Position numbers and translations under genes: made by a program
Notes under the pieces: model-generated
Database searches by the model: none
Told to the model about the DNA's origin: nothing
What the model saw: the letters and a program-made list of their open reading frames with translations, nothing else
Assembly: GCF_036014195.1 (NCBI RefSeq)
Contig: NZ_CP107918.1
Span: forward strand, 4,898,001-4,962,000
Length of the DNA: 64,000 nucleotides
From: Streptomyces sp. NBC_00442
GTDB lineage: Bacteria; Actinomycetota; Actinomycetes; Streptomycetales; Streptomycetaceae
Direction of reading: 5' to 3'
Part shown: positions 1 to 8,619 of the stretch, piece by piece
Layout: every line of letters starts with the position of its first letter
How positions within the stretch are numbered: the stretch's first letter is position 1

Positions 1-453
1 GGCGTCGCGCTTCTCGCCGAGGCCCACCAGGTCGAGCAGCTCGCGCGCCCGCTGCTCGGCCTCGTCGGCGGAGAGCCCGAGCACCCGGACCGGCGCCTCG
101 GTGATGTTGCGCAGCACGCTCATGTTGGGGAACAGGTTGAACTGCTGGAAGACCATGCCGATCTTCTTGCGGGCCTTTCTGCGCTCCTTCTCGTCCGCCG
201 GGAACAGCCGGTTCCCGTTGACCTGGATGATGCCGGAGTCCGGGGTCTCCAGCGTCATGAGCAGCCGCAGGATCGTGGTCTTGCCGGAGCCGGACGGGCC
301 GATCAGGGTGACGTGCTTGCCCTTGCGGGCGGTGAAGCACAGGTCGTCGAGGACGGTGTTGTCACCGAAGCTCTTGGTGACGTTCTCGAAGCGGATCAGC
401 TCGCCGGCGCTCTGCTTCTTCACGGGCTTCTCGATCTGGGTGTCAGCGGACAA
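1..453 (-). CDS. ehuA: Ectoine/hydroxyectoine ABC transporter ATP-binding protein EhuA (partial)
   Basis: This is the N-terminal part of an ABC ATPase that powers amino-acid-type uptake on the cytoplasmic face of the membrane; the C-terminal half lies beyond the left edge. Translation from a TTG at 453 gives MSADTQIEKPVKKQSAGE, followed by the domain start LIRFENVTKSFGDN. The Walker A motif GPSGSGKTT is around residue 48, and the Q-loop region GMVFQQFNLFPNMSVL is intact. The Walker B and signature motifs are outside the window. The start overlaps the end of the preceding permease gene by 11 bases, so it is the last visible gene of a translationally coupled ehuB-C-D-A operon. Assignment to the ectoine system rests mainly on the binding protein encoded upstream; the ATPase alone would only be called a polar amino-acid ATPase (GlnQ/HisP type). 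Confidence 0.85.
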   Translation of the reverse strand, partial: MSADTQIEKPVKKQSAGELIRFENVTKSFGDNTVLDDLCFTARKGKHVTLIGPSGSGKTTILRLLMTLETPDSGIIQVNGNRLFPADEKERRKARKKIGMVFQQFNLFPNMSVLRNITEAPVRVLGLSADEAEQRARELLDLVGLGEKRDA

Positions 454-1093
454 GGCGGCGCTCCAGGGCTCGTACGAACAGCGAAGCCGGATAGGCGATG
501 AGGATGAAGGCGACGCCGACGACGGTCAGCGGCTCGGTGTACTGGAAGGTGCTCGCCCCCGCGAGGCGGGACTGCTGGAGCATCTCCAGGACGCTGATGC
601 CGGCGAGCAGCGGCGTGTCCTTCAGCATGGAGATGACGTAGTTGCCGAGCGCCGGCGCGATGCGGCGGACGGCCTGCGGCAGGATCACCGCGAACCAGGT
701 GCGGTGCGCGGGCAGGCTCAGCGCGGTCGCCGCCTCCCACTGGCCCTGGGGTACGGCGTCGATGCCGGCCCGGTACACCTGCGCGGTGTACGTCGAGTAA
801 TGCAGGCCGATGGCGAGGATGCCGGTGGTCAGGGCGGAGAACTTCACGCCCCACTCCGGCAGCACGAAGAACAGGAAGAACAACTGCACCAACAGCGGGG
901 TGGTGCGGATGAACTCCGTGATCAGGTTGACCGGCCAGCGCACGAAGCGCGTCGGGGCGCGGAAGGCGAGCGCCCATACCAGGCCGAGGGTGAAGGAGAT
1001 GAGGGAGCCCAACGCGAGGATCTCCAGCGTGGTGAGCACGCCGTCCCAGAAGCGCGGCATGAAGTCCCGGACGGCGGACCAGTCCCAGTTCAC
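443..1093 (-). CDS. ehuD: Ectoine/hydroxyectoine ABC transporter permease EhuD
   Basis: Inner-membrane permease of about 216 residues from the HisM/GlnP family of polar amino-acid importers. It starts at a GTG (VNWDWSAVRDFMPRFWDG) that overlaps the stop of the previous permease in a GTGA arrangement. Five hydrophobic segments are visible, and the family EAA loop is recognisable as QGQWEAATALSLPAHRTW. The NWDW opening and the order after EhuB and EhuC fit EhuD. It should pair with the other permease as a heterodimer energised by EhuA. The substrate, ectoine or 5-hydroxyectoine as osmolyte or nutrient, is inferred from the binding protein rather than from this sequence. Confidence 0.85.
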   Translation of the reverse strand: MNWDWSAVRDFMPRFWDGVLTTLEILALGSLISFTLGLVWALAFRAPTRFVRWPVNLITEFIRTTPLLVQLFFLFFVLPEWGVKFSALTTGILAIGLHYSTYTAQVYRAGIDAVPQGQWEAATALSLPAHRTWFAVILPQAVRRIAPALGNYVISMLKDTPLLAGISVLEMLQQSRLAGASTFQYTEPLTVVGVAFILIAYPASLFVRALERRLVR

Positions 1094-1749
1094 TTGACCG
1101 TCACCCCCAGATTGGCCTTGGTGCGGCGTTCCAGCGCCTTCATGCCGCGGGTGAGGCCGAAGGCGAGCACGAAGTAGATGACCAGCGTGACGGTGTAGAT
1201 CTGCGCGCTGTCCTGCGTCGCGAGCCGCACCAGGTACGCCGCGAAGGACACGTCGCCCACGCCGAGCAGGGAGACCAGCGCGGTCCCCTTGAGCAGCTCG
1301 ACCAGCAGGTTGCAGAACGGCGGGATCATCTCCGGCACCGCCTGCGGCAGCAGCACGAGACGCATCCGCTGCCAGGGCGTGAAGCTGAGCGCGATGCCCG
1401 CCTCGCGCTGGGCGGGCGCCACCGCGTTCAGGGCGCCGCGCACGATCTCGGCGCCGTACGCCCCGTAGGACAGGCCGAGCGCGAGCACCGCCGCCCACAT
1501 CGGGACCAGCTGCCAGCCGGCCAGCGGCGGCAGCACGAAGAACAGCCAGAACATCAGGACCAGGGCCGAGGTGCCCCGGAAGATCTCCGTGTACGCCGCC
1601 GCGAGGAAGCGCACCAGGCGCGAGCGGTGGGTGCGCGCGATGCCCACTCCGAAGGCGACGGCGGCCGCGAGGGCGGCGCTGTAGAGGGTCAGTTGGACCG
1701 TGATCCATATGCCGGGCAGCACCCAGTGCTGCCACAGTCCCGCCGTCAT
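1090..1749 (-). CDS. ehuC: Ectoine/hydroxyectoine ABC transporter permease EhuC
   Basis: Inner-membrane permease of 219 residues, paralogous to the neighbouring permease. The chosen ATG at 1749 overlaps the stop codon of the binding-protein gene in an ATGA arrangement; a GTG two codons upstream is the alternative. Hydrophobic segments alternate with the cytoplasmic EAA-type loop PAQREAGIALSFTPWQRM, which contacts the ATPase. It is the first of two permeases following the binding protein, matching the B-C-D-A order known for ehu operons. Other glutamine/histidine-type permeases look very similar, so the specific name depends on context. Confidence 0.83.
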   Translation of the reverse strand: MTAGLWQHWVLPGIWITVQLTLYSAALAAAVAFGVGIARTHRSRLVRFLAAAYTEIFRGTSALVLMFWLFFVLPPLAGWQLVPMWAAVLALGLSYGAYGAEIVRGALNAVAPAQREAGIALSFTPWQRMRLVLLPQAVPEMIPPFCNLLVELLKGTALVSLLGVGDVSFAAYLVRLATQDSAQIYTVTLVIYFVLAFGLTRGMKALERRTKANLGVTVK

Positions 1750-2648
1750 CGGCACAGCTCCTTGGCGGTCAGGGTGGTCATCTCGGCCTGGGTGAACCCG
1801 AAGGGCCTCAGGATCCGGAAGAGTTCGCCGCTCCGCTTCATGCGGTGGATCTCGGCGTTGAAGGCGTCGCGCAGCGCGCCGTCGGTGGGGCGGAAGGCGA
1901 AGCCGCCGCCGTCGATCTTCTTCTTGCCGTCGACGACCGCCGCGAACGGCTGGGTGGCCTCGGCCTTGCTGCTCTTCTTCACCACTTCGCGCACGGTGAG
2001 CGCGGTGCCCGCGAACACGTCCACACGGCCGGACTCCACGGCGTTCAGGCCCGCCACCTGGTCCTGGAGGATCACGATGTCCTTCTCGGGATATCCCGCG
2101 GCGGTGGCGTAGGCGATCTCCGCGTAGCCGGTGCCGCTCGCGAACCGCGCCTTGCTGCGGACGACGTCCTCGTAGGTGTGCAGGTTCTTCGGGTTGCCCT
2201 TGCGGACGATGAAAGCGTCCAGCATCTGGTACTCGGGGTCCGCGAACAGAACCTGCGCGCAGCGCTCCTTGTTGATGTACATACCGGCCGAAACGACATC
2301 GAACTGCTGGGAGTTGAGGCCGGGGATCAGCGAGGAGAAGTCGGTGGCCACGGGTTGTACGCGGCCGATTCCGAGCCGTTTAAAAATCACCTTGGCGAGT
2401 TCGGGGGCCTCGCCGGTGAACTCGCCCTGGTCGTTGACATACCCGTAGGGGACTTCACCGGCGATGCCGAGGCGGACCGTGCCCTGCGACTTGAGCCGGG
2501 CAAGGGCGTTGCCATCAGGGACTCGGGAGCAGGCGGCGGCGCCGGTGAGGGCGACGGCGGCGGCGCCGGCGAGCAGGGTCCGCCTGGGTATGGCGGGTCT
2601 GGGGCGTGAGGTAGCTCGGGCCATGGCGGCGCGGCTACCCCTCTTCAT
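1746..2648 (-). CDS. ehuB: Ectoine/hydroxyectoine ABC transporter substrate-binding lipoprotein EhuB
   Basis: Extracellular solute-binding lipoprotein (SBP family 3) of about 300 residues that captures ectoine or hydroxyectoine for the EhuCD-EhuA importer. From the ATG at 2648 it has an arginine-rich, Tat-like N-terminus (IPRRTLL) and a lipobox ending LTGAAAC with the acylated cysteine at residue 40. Family-typical stretches are TGEAPELAKVIFKRLGI, SLIPGLNSQQFDV, AGMYINKERCAQV and RKGNPKNLHTYEDV, which resemble EhuB rather than generic glutamine-binding proteins. A purine-rich AAGAGG lies about ten bases before the chosen start; other in-frame ATGs exist on both sides. It is followed with overlap by both permeases and lies 52 bases downstream of the amidase gene. 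Confidence 0.85.
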   Translation of the reverse strand: MKRGSRAAMARATSRPRPAIPRRTLLAGAAAVALTGAAACSRVPDGNALARLKSQGTVRLGIAGEVPYGYVNDQGEFTGEAPELAKVIFKRLGIGRVQPVATDFSSLIPGLNSQQFDVVSAGMYINKERCAQVLFADPEYQMLDAFIVRKGNPKNLHTYEDVVRSKARFASGTGYAEIAYATAAGYPEKDIVILQDQVAGLNAVESGRVDVFAGTALTVREVVKKSSKAEATQPFAAVVDGKKKIDGGGFAFRPTDGALRDAFNAEIHRMKRSGELFRILRPFGFTQAEMTTLTAKELCR

Positions 2649-2700
2649 CCGGCCCATGCCTCTTATTTTTTCGGACACCGCCCCGGCCCGCGCCCGGGGT

Positions 2701-4101
2701 TCACCCCATGGGGGAGCCCGGGAAGGCGGCGGCGGCCCGCAGCACCACCGCGTCGCCGTGGCGCGCGGCGATCAGCTGGAGGCCGATCGGTAGCCCGTCG
2801 GCGTCGAAGCCGACGGGGACGGTCGCCGCCGGCTGCTGGGTCAGGTTGAACGGGTAGGTGAACGGCGTCCACCCCGTCCAGCGGTTCGGTGCGGCGCTCG
2901 CCGGCGACTCCCGGCCCGCCTCGAACGCGGTGATCGGCAGGGTCGGCGTCACCAGCAGGTCGTAGCGCCGGTGGAAGCGGGCCATGCGCCGGCCGATCTC
3001 CAGGCGGGCGTCGTGCGCGGCGAGCAGGTCGAGGGCCAGGAGACGGGCGCCGCGCGCCGCGATCACGCGCAGCCCCGGGTCGAGCAACTGGCGTTGTCCC
3101 GGGCTCAGTTGGTGCACCATGCGGGCCGCCCCGGCGTCCCACAGGGTGTGGAAGACGTCGACCGGGTCGGCGAAGTCGGGGTCGGCCTCCTCCACGTACG
3201 CGCCGAGCGCGGCCAGCCGGGTCACGGCGGCCCGTACCGCGGCGGTCACCGCGGGCCGCACCGCGACCTGGCCGCCCAAGGAGGACGAGTAGCCGATGCG
3301 CAGGCCCTTGACGCCCGCCGCCGCGTCCTCGGCGAGGGCGGCGGTGTAGGAGTGGGCGGGGGGTTCGAGGGCGGTGGGGTCGCGATGGTCCGCGCCGCTG
3401 ATGACATCGAGCAGCAGTGCCGCGTCCGCCGCGTCCCGGGCCATCGGGCCGACGTGGGAGAGGGTGCCGAACGAGCTCGCCGGGTGCAGGGGGACCCGGC
3501 CGTAGGTGGGCTTCAGGCCGACGACCCCGCAGAACGACGCCGGTATGCGGATCGAGCCCCCGCCGTCCGTGCCGAGCGACAGCGGCGCCGCCCCGGTCGC
3601 CACCGCCACCGCGCTGCCTCCGCTGGATCCGCCCGCGGTGCGCGCGGGGTCGTAGGGGTTGCGGGTGACGCCGGTGCGGGGGGAATCGGTGACGCCCTTC
3701 CAGCCGAACTCGGGGGTCGTGGTCTTGCCCACGAGTACCGCCCCGTGCTCGCGCAGCCGCGCGACGGCCGGCGAGTCCTCGGTCCAACTCCCCCTTTCTG
3801 AAACGGCGTTGGATCCGCGCAGGGTCGGCCCGCCCGCTTGGAGGAGCGTGTCCTTGACCGAGACGGGCACCCCGTCGAGCAGTCCCATGGGCTCGCCGGC
3901 GTGCCAGCGCCGCGTGGCGGCGTCGGCCTGGGCGAGGGCGGCCTCGGTGTCGACGCGTACGAAGGCGTTGAGGCGGGGCTGTACTTCGTCGATCCGGGCC
4001 AGCACCGCGCGGGTGGCCTCGGTGGGCGAGAAGGATCCCGCCCGGTATCCGGCGAGGAGTTGACGTGCCGTCAGGTCCGTGAGTTCGCTCGGCTCAGTCA
4101 T
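2701..4101 (-). CDS. Amidase signature family enzyme
   Basis: Cytoplasmic amidase of about 466 residues hydrolysing an unknown carboxamide. The amidase-signature Ser-cisSer-Lys triad is present: the lysine in GVPVSVKDTL, then the glycine/serine-rich loop TAGGSSGGSAVAVATGAAPLSLGTD in the middle third, with the nucleophile expected in the following GGSIRIPA. The ATG at 4101 (MTEPSELTDLTARQLL) is preferred; a GTG 18 bases upstream also fits. It is transcribed toward ehuB, with only 52 bases between them, so it may share a transcript with the transporter. Amidases of this family include AtzF, GatA-like and aryl-acylamidases; a complete transamidosome set is absent here, so GatA is unlikely. A role on an ectoine-derived amide is possible but only inferred. 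Confidence 0.8.
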   Translation of the reverse strand: MTEPSELTDLTARQLLAGYRAGSFSPTEATRAVLARIDEVQPRLNAFVRVDTEAALAQADAATRRWHAGEPMGLLDGVPVSVKDTLLQAGGPTLRGSNAVSERGSWTEDSPAVARLREHGAVLVGKTTTPEFGWKGVTDSPRTGVTRNPYDPARTAGGSSGGSAVAVATGAAPLSLGTDGGGSIRIPASFCGVVGLKPTYGRVPLHPASSFGTLSHVGPMARDAADAALLLDVISGADHRDPTALEPPAHSYTAALAEDAAAGVKGLRIGYSSSLGGQVAVRPAVTAAVRAAVTRLAALGAYVEEADPDFADPVDVFHTLWDAGAARMVHQLSPGQRQLLDPGLRVIAARGARLLALDLLAAHDARLEIGRRMARFHRRYDLLVTPTLPITAFEAGRESPASAAPNRWTGWTPFTYPFNLTQQPAATVPVGFDADGLPIGLQLIAARHGDAVVLRAAAAFPGSPMG

Positions 4102-4270
4102 GGGGGGTGTCGTACCCACCTTTGCTCCCGCCCACGTGGCCGGACGCCCCGGGGCCGGGCGGGAATAAAACGGAGCATGCCTCCTGTTCGGCTTGAGGAA
4201 CGGGGAAGAGGTACGTGGAACGCGTACGGACGTGATGATCTGGAGGCGTGGAGCGGTGGACGTGGATGCG

Positions 4271-5329
4271 ATGCGAGGAACGGCGCTCGGGAGCGCGCCC
4301 GTGCCCCTGTCCGTACTCGACCTGGTGACGGTGGGTGCCGGTTACACCGCACACCGTGCGCTGCGCACCAGCGTGGAGATCTCCCGGCTCGCCGAGCGGC
4401 GCGGCTACCACCGGCACTGGGTGGCCGAGCACCACTCGATGCCCGGGGTCGCCTCGTCCGCGCCGGCCGTGATCCTCGCCCACCTCGCCGCGCACACCTC
4501 GCGCATCCGGCTCGGCTCGGGCGGCGTGATGCTGCCCAACCACGCCCCGCTGGTGATCGCCGAGCAGTTCGGCACGCTGGAGGCCATGGCCCCCGGGCGC
4601 ATCGACCTCGGGCTCGGCCGGGCGCCCGGCACGGACGGCGCGACGGCCGCGGCGCTGCGCCGCACCGACAGGCTGAACGAGGGCGCCGAGGACTTCCCCC
4701 AGCAGCTGGCCGAACTGACCCGCTTCCTCGACGACGACTTCCCCGACGGGCACCCCTACGCCCGCATCCACGCGGTGCCCGGTCCCGTACAGGGCCCCGC
4801 GGCCCGTCCGCCGATCTGGCTGCTCGGCTCCTCCGGCTTCAGCGCCCGCCTGGCCGGCTCGCTCGGCCTTCCGTTCGCCTTCGCGCACCACTTCTCGGCG
4901 GCCAACACCGTGCCCGCGCTCGACCTCTACCGCGACTCCTTCCGGCCCTCGGCGGCCCTGGACGCGCCCTACGCCCTGATCGGCGTCTCGGCGCTGGCCG
5001 CGGACGACGAGCGCGAGGCCAGGCGCCAGACGCTGACCAACGCGCTGTCGATGGTCCGGCTGCGCACCGGGCGCCCCGGCCTCGTCCCGACGCCCGAAGA
5101 GGCCGAAGCCCATCAATTCAGCCCGCTGGAGCGGGAGTTCGTCGACAGCTGGCTCGCCAATGTGATCTCCGGGACCGCCGATGAGGTCCGGGCGGGCCTG
5201 GACGGTCTCCAGAAGCGGACGGGGGCGGACGAGCTGATGATCACGGCGAACGCGCATGCGCCGGAGGCGAGGGTGAGGTCGTACGAGCTGATCGCCGACG
5301 CGTACGACTTGCCCGACCTGACGGCCTGA
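4271..5329 (+). CDS. Luciferase-like (LLM) FMN-dependent oxidoreductase
   Basis: Soluble bacterial-luciferase-fold oxidoreductase of about 352 residues, expected to use reduced flavin (FMN or F420) on an unknown substrate. Diagnostic stretches of the single-subunit MsnO8-type subgroup are PVPLSVLDLVTVGAG at the start, HWVAEHHSMPGVASSAPAV, RIRLGSGGVMLPNHAPLVIAEQFG and GRIDLGLGRAPGTD, followed by PIWLLGSSGFSARLAGSLGLPFAFAHHF split over the middle of the barrel. The ATG at 4271 was chosen because homology starts just after it; in-frame ATGs at 4193 and 4235 are alternatives. It is divergent from the amidase gene, with about 170 bases between the starts. It is convergent with an MFS remnant that runs into its 3' end. 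Confidence 0.85.
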   Translation: MRGTALGSAPVPLSVLDLVTVGAGYTAHRALRTSVEISRLAERRGYHRHWVAEHHSMPGVASSAPAVILAHLAAHTSRIRLGSGGVMLPNHAPLVIAEQFGTLEAMAPGRIDLGLGRAPGTDGATAAALRRTDRLNEGAEDFPQQLAELTRFLDDDFPDGHPYARIHAVPGPVQGPAARPPIWLLGSSGFSARLAGSLGLPFAFAHHFSAANTVPALDLYRDSFRPSAALDAPYALIGVSALAADDEREARRQTLTNALSMVRLRTGRPGLVPTPEEAEAHQFSPLEREFVDSWLANVISGTADEVRAGLDGLQKRTGADELMITANAHAPEARVRSYELIADAYDLPDLTA

Positions 5330-5334
5330 CCCGC

Positions 5335-6330
5335 TTCCCTTCGCGGGCGGGCCCGCCCGCACCCGCCCGCGCAGGGCGATCAGTACGCCGATCAGAGAGA
5401 GCAGCACGATCGCCGCACCCACGGGAGCCAGTGCGGTCAGCGCGGCGCCGGACCCGAGCAGGCGCGAGCCGGCCCAGGAACCGGCGGCGTTGCCGAGGTT
5501 GAACGCCGAGGTGTTGGCGGCGATGACCAGGGCCGATCCGCTGCCCGCCGCGTTCAGGGCCCACGCCTGCAACGGGGGCACGAGGGCGCCCGACGCCAGG
5601 CCGATCAGGAGCACCGCCACGACCGTGGGCGCCCGGTGGCCGGCGCCCACTCCGAGGAGCAGCAGCATCGCGGCGAGGACTGCCAGCATCACGACGAGGG
5701 TGCCGCGCAGGGAGGTGTCGGCGAACCGTCCGCCGAGGGCGTTTCCCACGAAGCCGCCCGCGCCGAAGACGAACAGCATGCCGGCGCAGGCTCCTGCGCC
5801 GAAGCCGGTCACCCGGCGCAGCAGTGGCGTGATGTAGCTGTAGAGCAGGAACCAGCCGGTCTGTGAGACGACGGTGATGCCCATCGCCCACAGGACCTGG
5901 GGCCTGCCGAGCGTGCCGGTCCCGGAGCGCGGCGAGAGCGGCCGCCCGCCGCCCGGACCGCCGGGGACCAGGAAGCCGATCGCGGCGGCGCCGACGACCG
6001 CGGCGACGGCCACGGTCCAGAAGGTGGCGCGCCACCCCCAGTGTTCGCCGATGACGGTGCCGAGGGGGCCGCCGAGCACGGTGGCGAGGCCGAGGCCGCC
6101 GGCCACCCACGCGATCGCGGTCGCCTGGCGGCCGGGCGGTGAGAGCCGGATGGCCAGCAGGATGCTCACCGCGGCGAAGGTGCTGTGAGTGAGCGCGCCG
6201 AGCGTTCGGGCCGCCATGAGGGTGTCGAAGGTCGGCGCGAGAGCGCCGAGCACATTGGCCAGTGCGAAGACCGCGAGCAGGGCGAGAGCCAGCCTCTTCG
6301 GCGCCGTGCGGGCCGTCAGGACCCAGCAGT
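5335..6330 (-). pseudogene. MFS transporter remnant lacking its N-terminus
   Basis: Most of a major-facilitator drug/sugar efflux protein is readable on the minus strand, from about VLTARTAPKRLALALLAVF (the A-motif loop after helix 2) through helix 12, ending near VLIALRGRVRAG. The first roughly 60-65 residues (helix 1, most of helix 2) are missing, with no start codon or ribosome site at the break near 6330. No stop codon occurs where the family normally ends; the frame runs on antisense through the oxidoreductase gene. Helices such as VLWAMGITVVSQTGWFLLYS and the GGRFADTSLRG loop are intact, so decay is recent. The break coincides with the tail of a plus-strand gene, implying one deletion removed the facing 5' ends of both. 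It is therefore best read as a pseudogene. Confidence 0.7.
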
Positions 6331-6510
6331 TACTTCTACGACGGTGACCGCCCGCTCGGCGCGCAGGAGGTCGACGACCCGTTCCGCAAGGGCATGCTGA
6401 CCATCGCCCGAGCAACCTCCCGGGCCGAACTGGCCTGGCTGCGCGAGACGTTGAAGTCCCTGGGAGAGGCCCGCCAGCGGGTTGAGGACCCGGGGGCGGG
6501 GGGTGGGGCG
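6331..6510 (+). pseudogene. 3' remnant of an unrecognised plus-strand gene
   Basis: Just beyond the MFS break the plus strand reads YFYDGDRPLGAQEV and then FRKGMLTIARATSRAELAWL with an amphipathic C-terminal helix (ETLKSLGEARQRV). Codon bias is good for about 55 codons and then is lost in a glycine-rich run. There is no start codon or ribosome site, and no in-frame stop where the helix ends. It looks like the C-terminus of a small regulatory-type protein, possibly winged-helix, but I do not recognise the family. It faces the truncated MFS gene, as expected for a divergent regulator/transporter pair fused by deletion. Confidence 0.4.
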
Positions 6511-6687
6511 AAAGGGCCGGGGTGTGGGTCACTTCGTCGATGCCGCGCGGGTAAAACCTGGTCGGTCGGCGCGGGTCTGGTCCAGCCGTCCGGAGCCGGG
6601 CCGGAGGGCTCGCATGGCCTGTCCTGGCGGGTGCGGGACGGGCCAAAGCGTCCCAACTCCGCCCCTGACGAGGGGATTCGCCAGCCA

Positions 6688-6720
6688 ATTGGTCTAGTCC
6701 TCAATTTGGTTCAGACCATT
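6688..6720 (+). promoter_or_regulatory. Two DasR-type operator half/near-palindromes
   Basis: Two adjacent sites, ATTGGTCTAGTCCTC (6688-6702) and TTTGGTTCAGACCATT (6705-6720), resemble the DasR responsive element consensus ACTGGTCTAGACCA and the direct repeats known from Streptomyces chitinase promoters. They end about 84 bases before the chitinase start. DasR (GntR family) represses these genes until glucosamine-6-phosphate accumulates. The assignment is by consensus matching only. Confidence 0.75.
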
Positions 6721-6803
6721 GACGTGGCCGGTATCCGATCGCTATCACTTCCTCAACCGCTCTTCCCCGCACCCCCTCGTGCCCACCCCCCCGGAGGCCC
6801 GTC

Positions 6804-8510
6804 TTGCAACGCCGCAGACCCCTTGTTGCCGCCCTGAGCACCGCCGTGCTCGCCGCCGGCGCCCTGGCCGCCTTCGCGGGCCTCGGCACGGCGTCCGCCG
6901 CCGACGCCGCCCAGAGCGCCGCCGCGCCCTCGACCGGCGGCGTGAAGATCGCGTACTACGACCAGTGGAGCGTGTACGGCAACGCGTTCTACCCCAAGCA
7001 CCTCGACACGCGCGGCATCGCCGGCAAGCTCGACGTCCTGAACTACTCGTTCGGCAACATCGACCCCACCAACCTCACCTGTTTCGAGGCGAACAAGGCG
7101 GCGGGCGACGACAACAACCCCAACGCCGGTGACGGCGCGGGCGATTCGTTCGCCGACTACCAGAAGTCGTTCGGGGCCGCCGACAGCGTGAGCGGCGTCG
7201 CCGACACCTGGAACCAGCCGATCGTGGGCGTCTTCAACCAGTTCAAGGAACTGAAGGCGAAGTACCCCAAGCTGAAGATCAACATTTCGATCGGCGGCTG
7301 GACGTACTCCAAGTACTTCCACGACGCGGCCCTCACCGACGCCAGCCGCAAGAAGTTCGTCTCCTCCTGCATCGACCAGTACATCGCAGGCAACCTGCCC
7401 GTCGAGGGCGGCTACGGCGGCGCCGGCGCCGCGGCCGGGATCTTCGACGGCGTCGACATCGACTGGGAGTACCCGGGCTCGCCCGACGGCCACCTCGGCA
7501 ACCACTACGGCGCCGAGGACAAGGCCAACTACACCGCTCTGCTCGCCGAGTTCCGCAAGCAGCTGGACGCGTACGGCAGCGCGCACGGCGGCAAGCACTA
7601 CCTCCTGACGGCGGCGCTCCCGGCCGGCCAGGACAAGATCAAGAACATCGAGACGGACAAGATCGGCGCGTCCCTCGACTACGCGAACATCATGACGTAC
7701 GACATGCACGGCGCCTGGAACGCGACGGGCCCGGCCTATCACCAGTCCCCGCTGGTCTCGCCCGCCAACGACCCGACGGACGTCATCAAGCCCGGCACCC
7801 AGAAGTACTCGATCTCCAACGCGATCGACTCCTGGATCGACGGCAACCCCGCCTACGGCATAGCGGGCGGCTTCCCCGCCAACAAGATCACGCTCGGGTA
7901 CGAGTTCTACTACCGCGGCTGGAAGGGCGTCCCGGCCACCAACAACGGGCTCGGCCAGAGCGCGACCGGCCCGTCCAACGCCCGGCCCACCAGCCAGGTC
8001 GCGGGCACCGCGCTCTACAAGGAGCTCGGCGGCATCGTCGACAACCCGGCGACCACCTTCTGGGACGCCGACGCGAAGGCCTCGTACTTCTACAAGGACG
8101 GCGAGTTCTTCACCGGCCTCGACAAGCAGTCCATCCAGGCCCGCGCCGACTACGCCCACCAGCGCGGTCTGGCCGGCGCGATGATGTACAGCCTGCTCGG
8201 GCTCGATGACAGGACGACCCTGCTCAACCAGATCGTGGACGCGGTCGGCTCCTCGCCCTCCTCGACCCCGGACCCGACGCCGACGGCCACCAACTCCCCG
8301 TCCCCGTCGCCGACACCGACCGCCACCACCAGCCCGTCCCCGACCCCCGGCGGCTGCACCGCCGCCGCCTGGAACAGCGCCGCGACCTACACCGGCGGCA
8401 ACCAGGTCTCCTACGGCGGTCACACCTGGAAGGCCCAGTGGTGGACGAAGGGCGAGCAGCCCGGCACCACCGGACAGTGGGGCGTCTGGCAGGACCTCGG
8501 CGCCTGCTGA
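6804..8510 (+). CDS. Secreted GH18 chitinase with C-terminal CBM5/12
   Basis: Extracellular endochitinase of 568 residues hydrolysing beta-1,4-GlcNAc links. The start is a TTG (LQRRRPLVAALSTAVLAAG) opening a Sec signal peptide of about 33 residues that ends near TASAA. The GH18 barrel covers roughly residues 48-475: the SxGG motif in INISIGGWTYSKYF, the catalytic DxxDxDxE in FDGVDIDWEYPG, and MxYD in IMTYDMHGAW. A Pro/Thr/Ser linker (about 485-515) leads to a chitin-binding CBM5/12 with the aromatic pattern AAWNSAATYTGGNQVSYGG and KAQWWTKGEQPG. The gene stands alone behind two DasR-like sites and ahead of a strong hairpin. Domain order, catalytic module then small CBM, differs from the second chitinase in this window. 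Confidence 0.95.
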   Translation: MQRRRPLVAALSTAVLAAGALAAFAGLGTASAADAAQSAAAPSTGGVKIAYYDQWSVYGNAFYPKHLDTRGIAGKLDVLNYSFGNIDPTNLTCFEANKAAGDDNNPNAGDGAGDSFADYQKSFGAADSVSGVADTWNQPIVGVFNQFKELKAKYPKLKINISIGGWTYSKYFHDAALTDASRKKFVSSCIDQYIAGNLPVEGGYGGAGAAAGIFDGVDIDWEYPGSPDGHLGNHYGAEDKANYTALLAEFRKQLDAYGSAHGGKHYLLTAALPAGQDKIKNIETDKIGASLDYANIMTYDMHGAWNATGPAYHQSPLVSPANDPTDVIKPGTQKYSISNAIDSWIDGNPAYGIAGGFPANKITLGYEFYYRGWKGVPATNNGLGQSATGPSNARPTSQVAGTALYKELGGIVDNPATTFWDADAKASYFYKDGEFFTGLDKQSIQARADYAHQRGLAGAMMYSLLGLDDRTTLLNQIVDAVGSSPSSTPDPTPTATNSPSPSPTPTATTSPSPTPGGCTAAAWNSAATYTGGNQVSYGGHTWKAQWWTKGEQPGTTGQWGVWQDLGAC

Positions 8511-8521
8511 ACCCTGCCGGA

Positions 8522-8555
8522 CCGAAACGGCACCCGCCCCGAAACGGCACCCGCC
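8522..8555 (+). repeat. 17-bp direct repeat after chitinase stop
   Basis: The unit CCGAAACGGCACCCGCC occurs twice in perfect tandem, starting 11 bases after the chitinase stop codon. Confidence 0.85.
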
Positions 8556-8563
8556 CCGCACGA

Positions 8564-8602
8564 CCGGCCGCCCCGTCCTCCTCCCGGAGGGCGGGGCGGC
8601 CG
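8564..8602. terminator. Bidirectional hairpin between convergent genes
   Basis: A long GC stem is formed by CGGCCGCCCCG and its complement CGGGGCGGCCG around a short loop. It sits between the chitinase end and the end of the oppositely oriented GGDEF/EAL gene. There is no U-tract, which is common for Streptomyces terminators. Confidence 0.65.
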
Positions 8603-8619
8603 CGTCGCCTGGTGCGGTT

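Noticed and set aside
4094..5334. Long minus-strand frame continuing from the MFS remnant
   Set aside because: It is the antisense of the luciferase-like oxidoreductase; codon bias supports the plus-strand gene.
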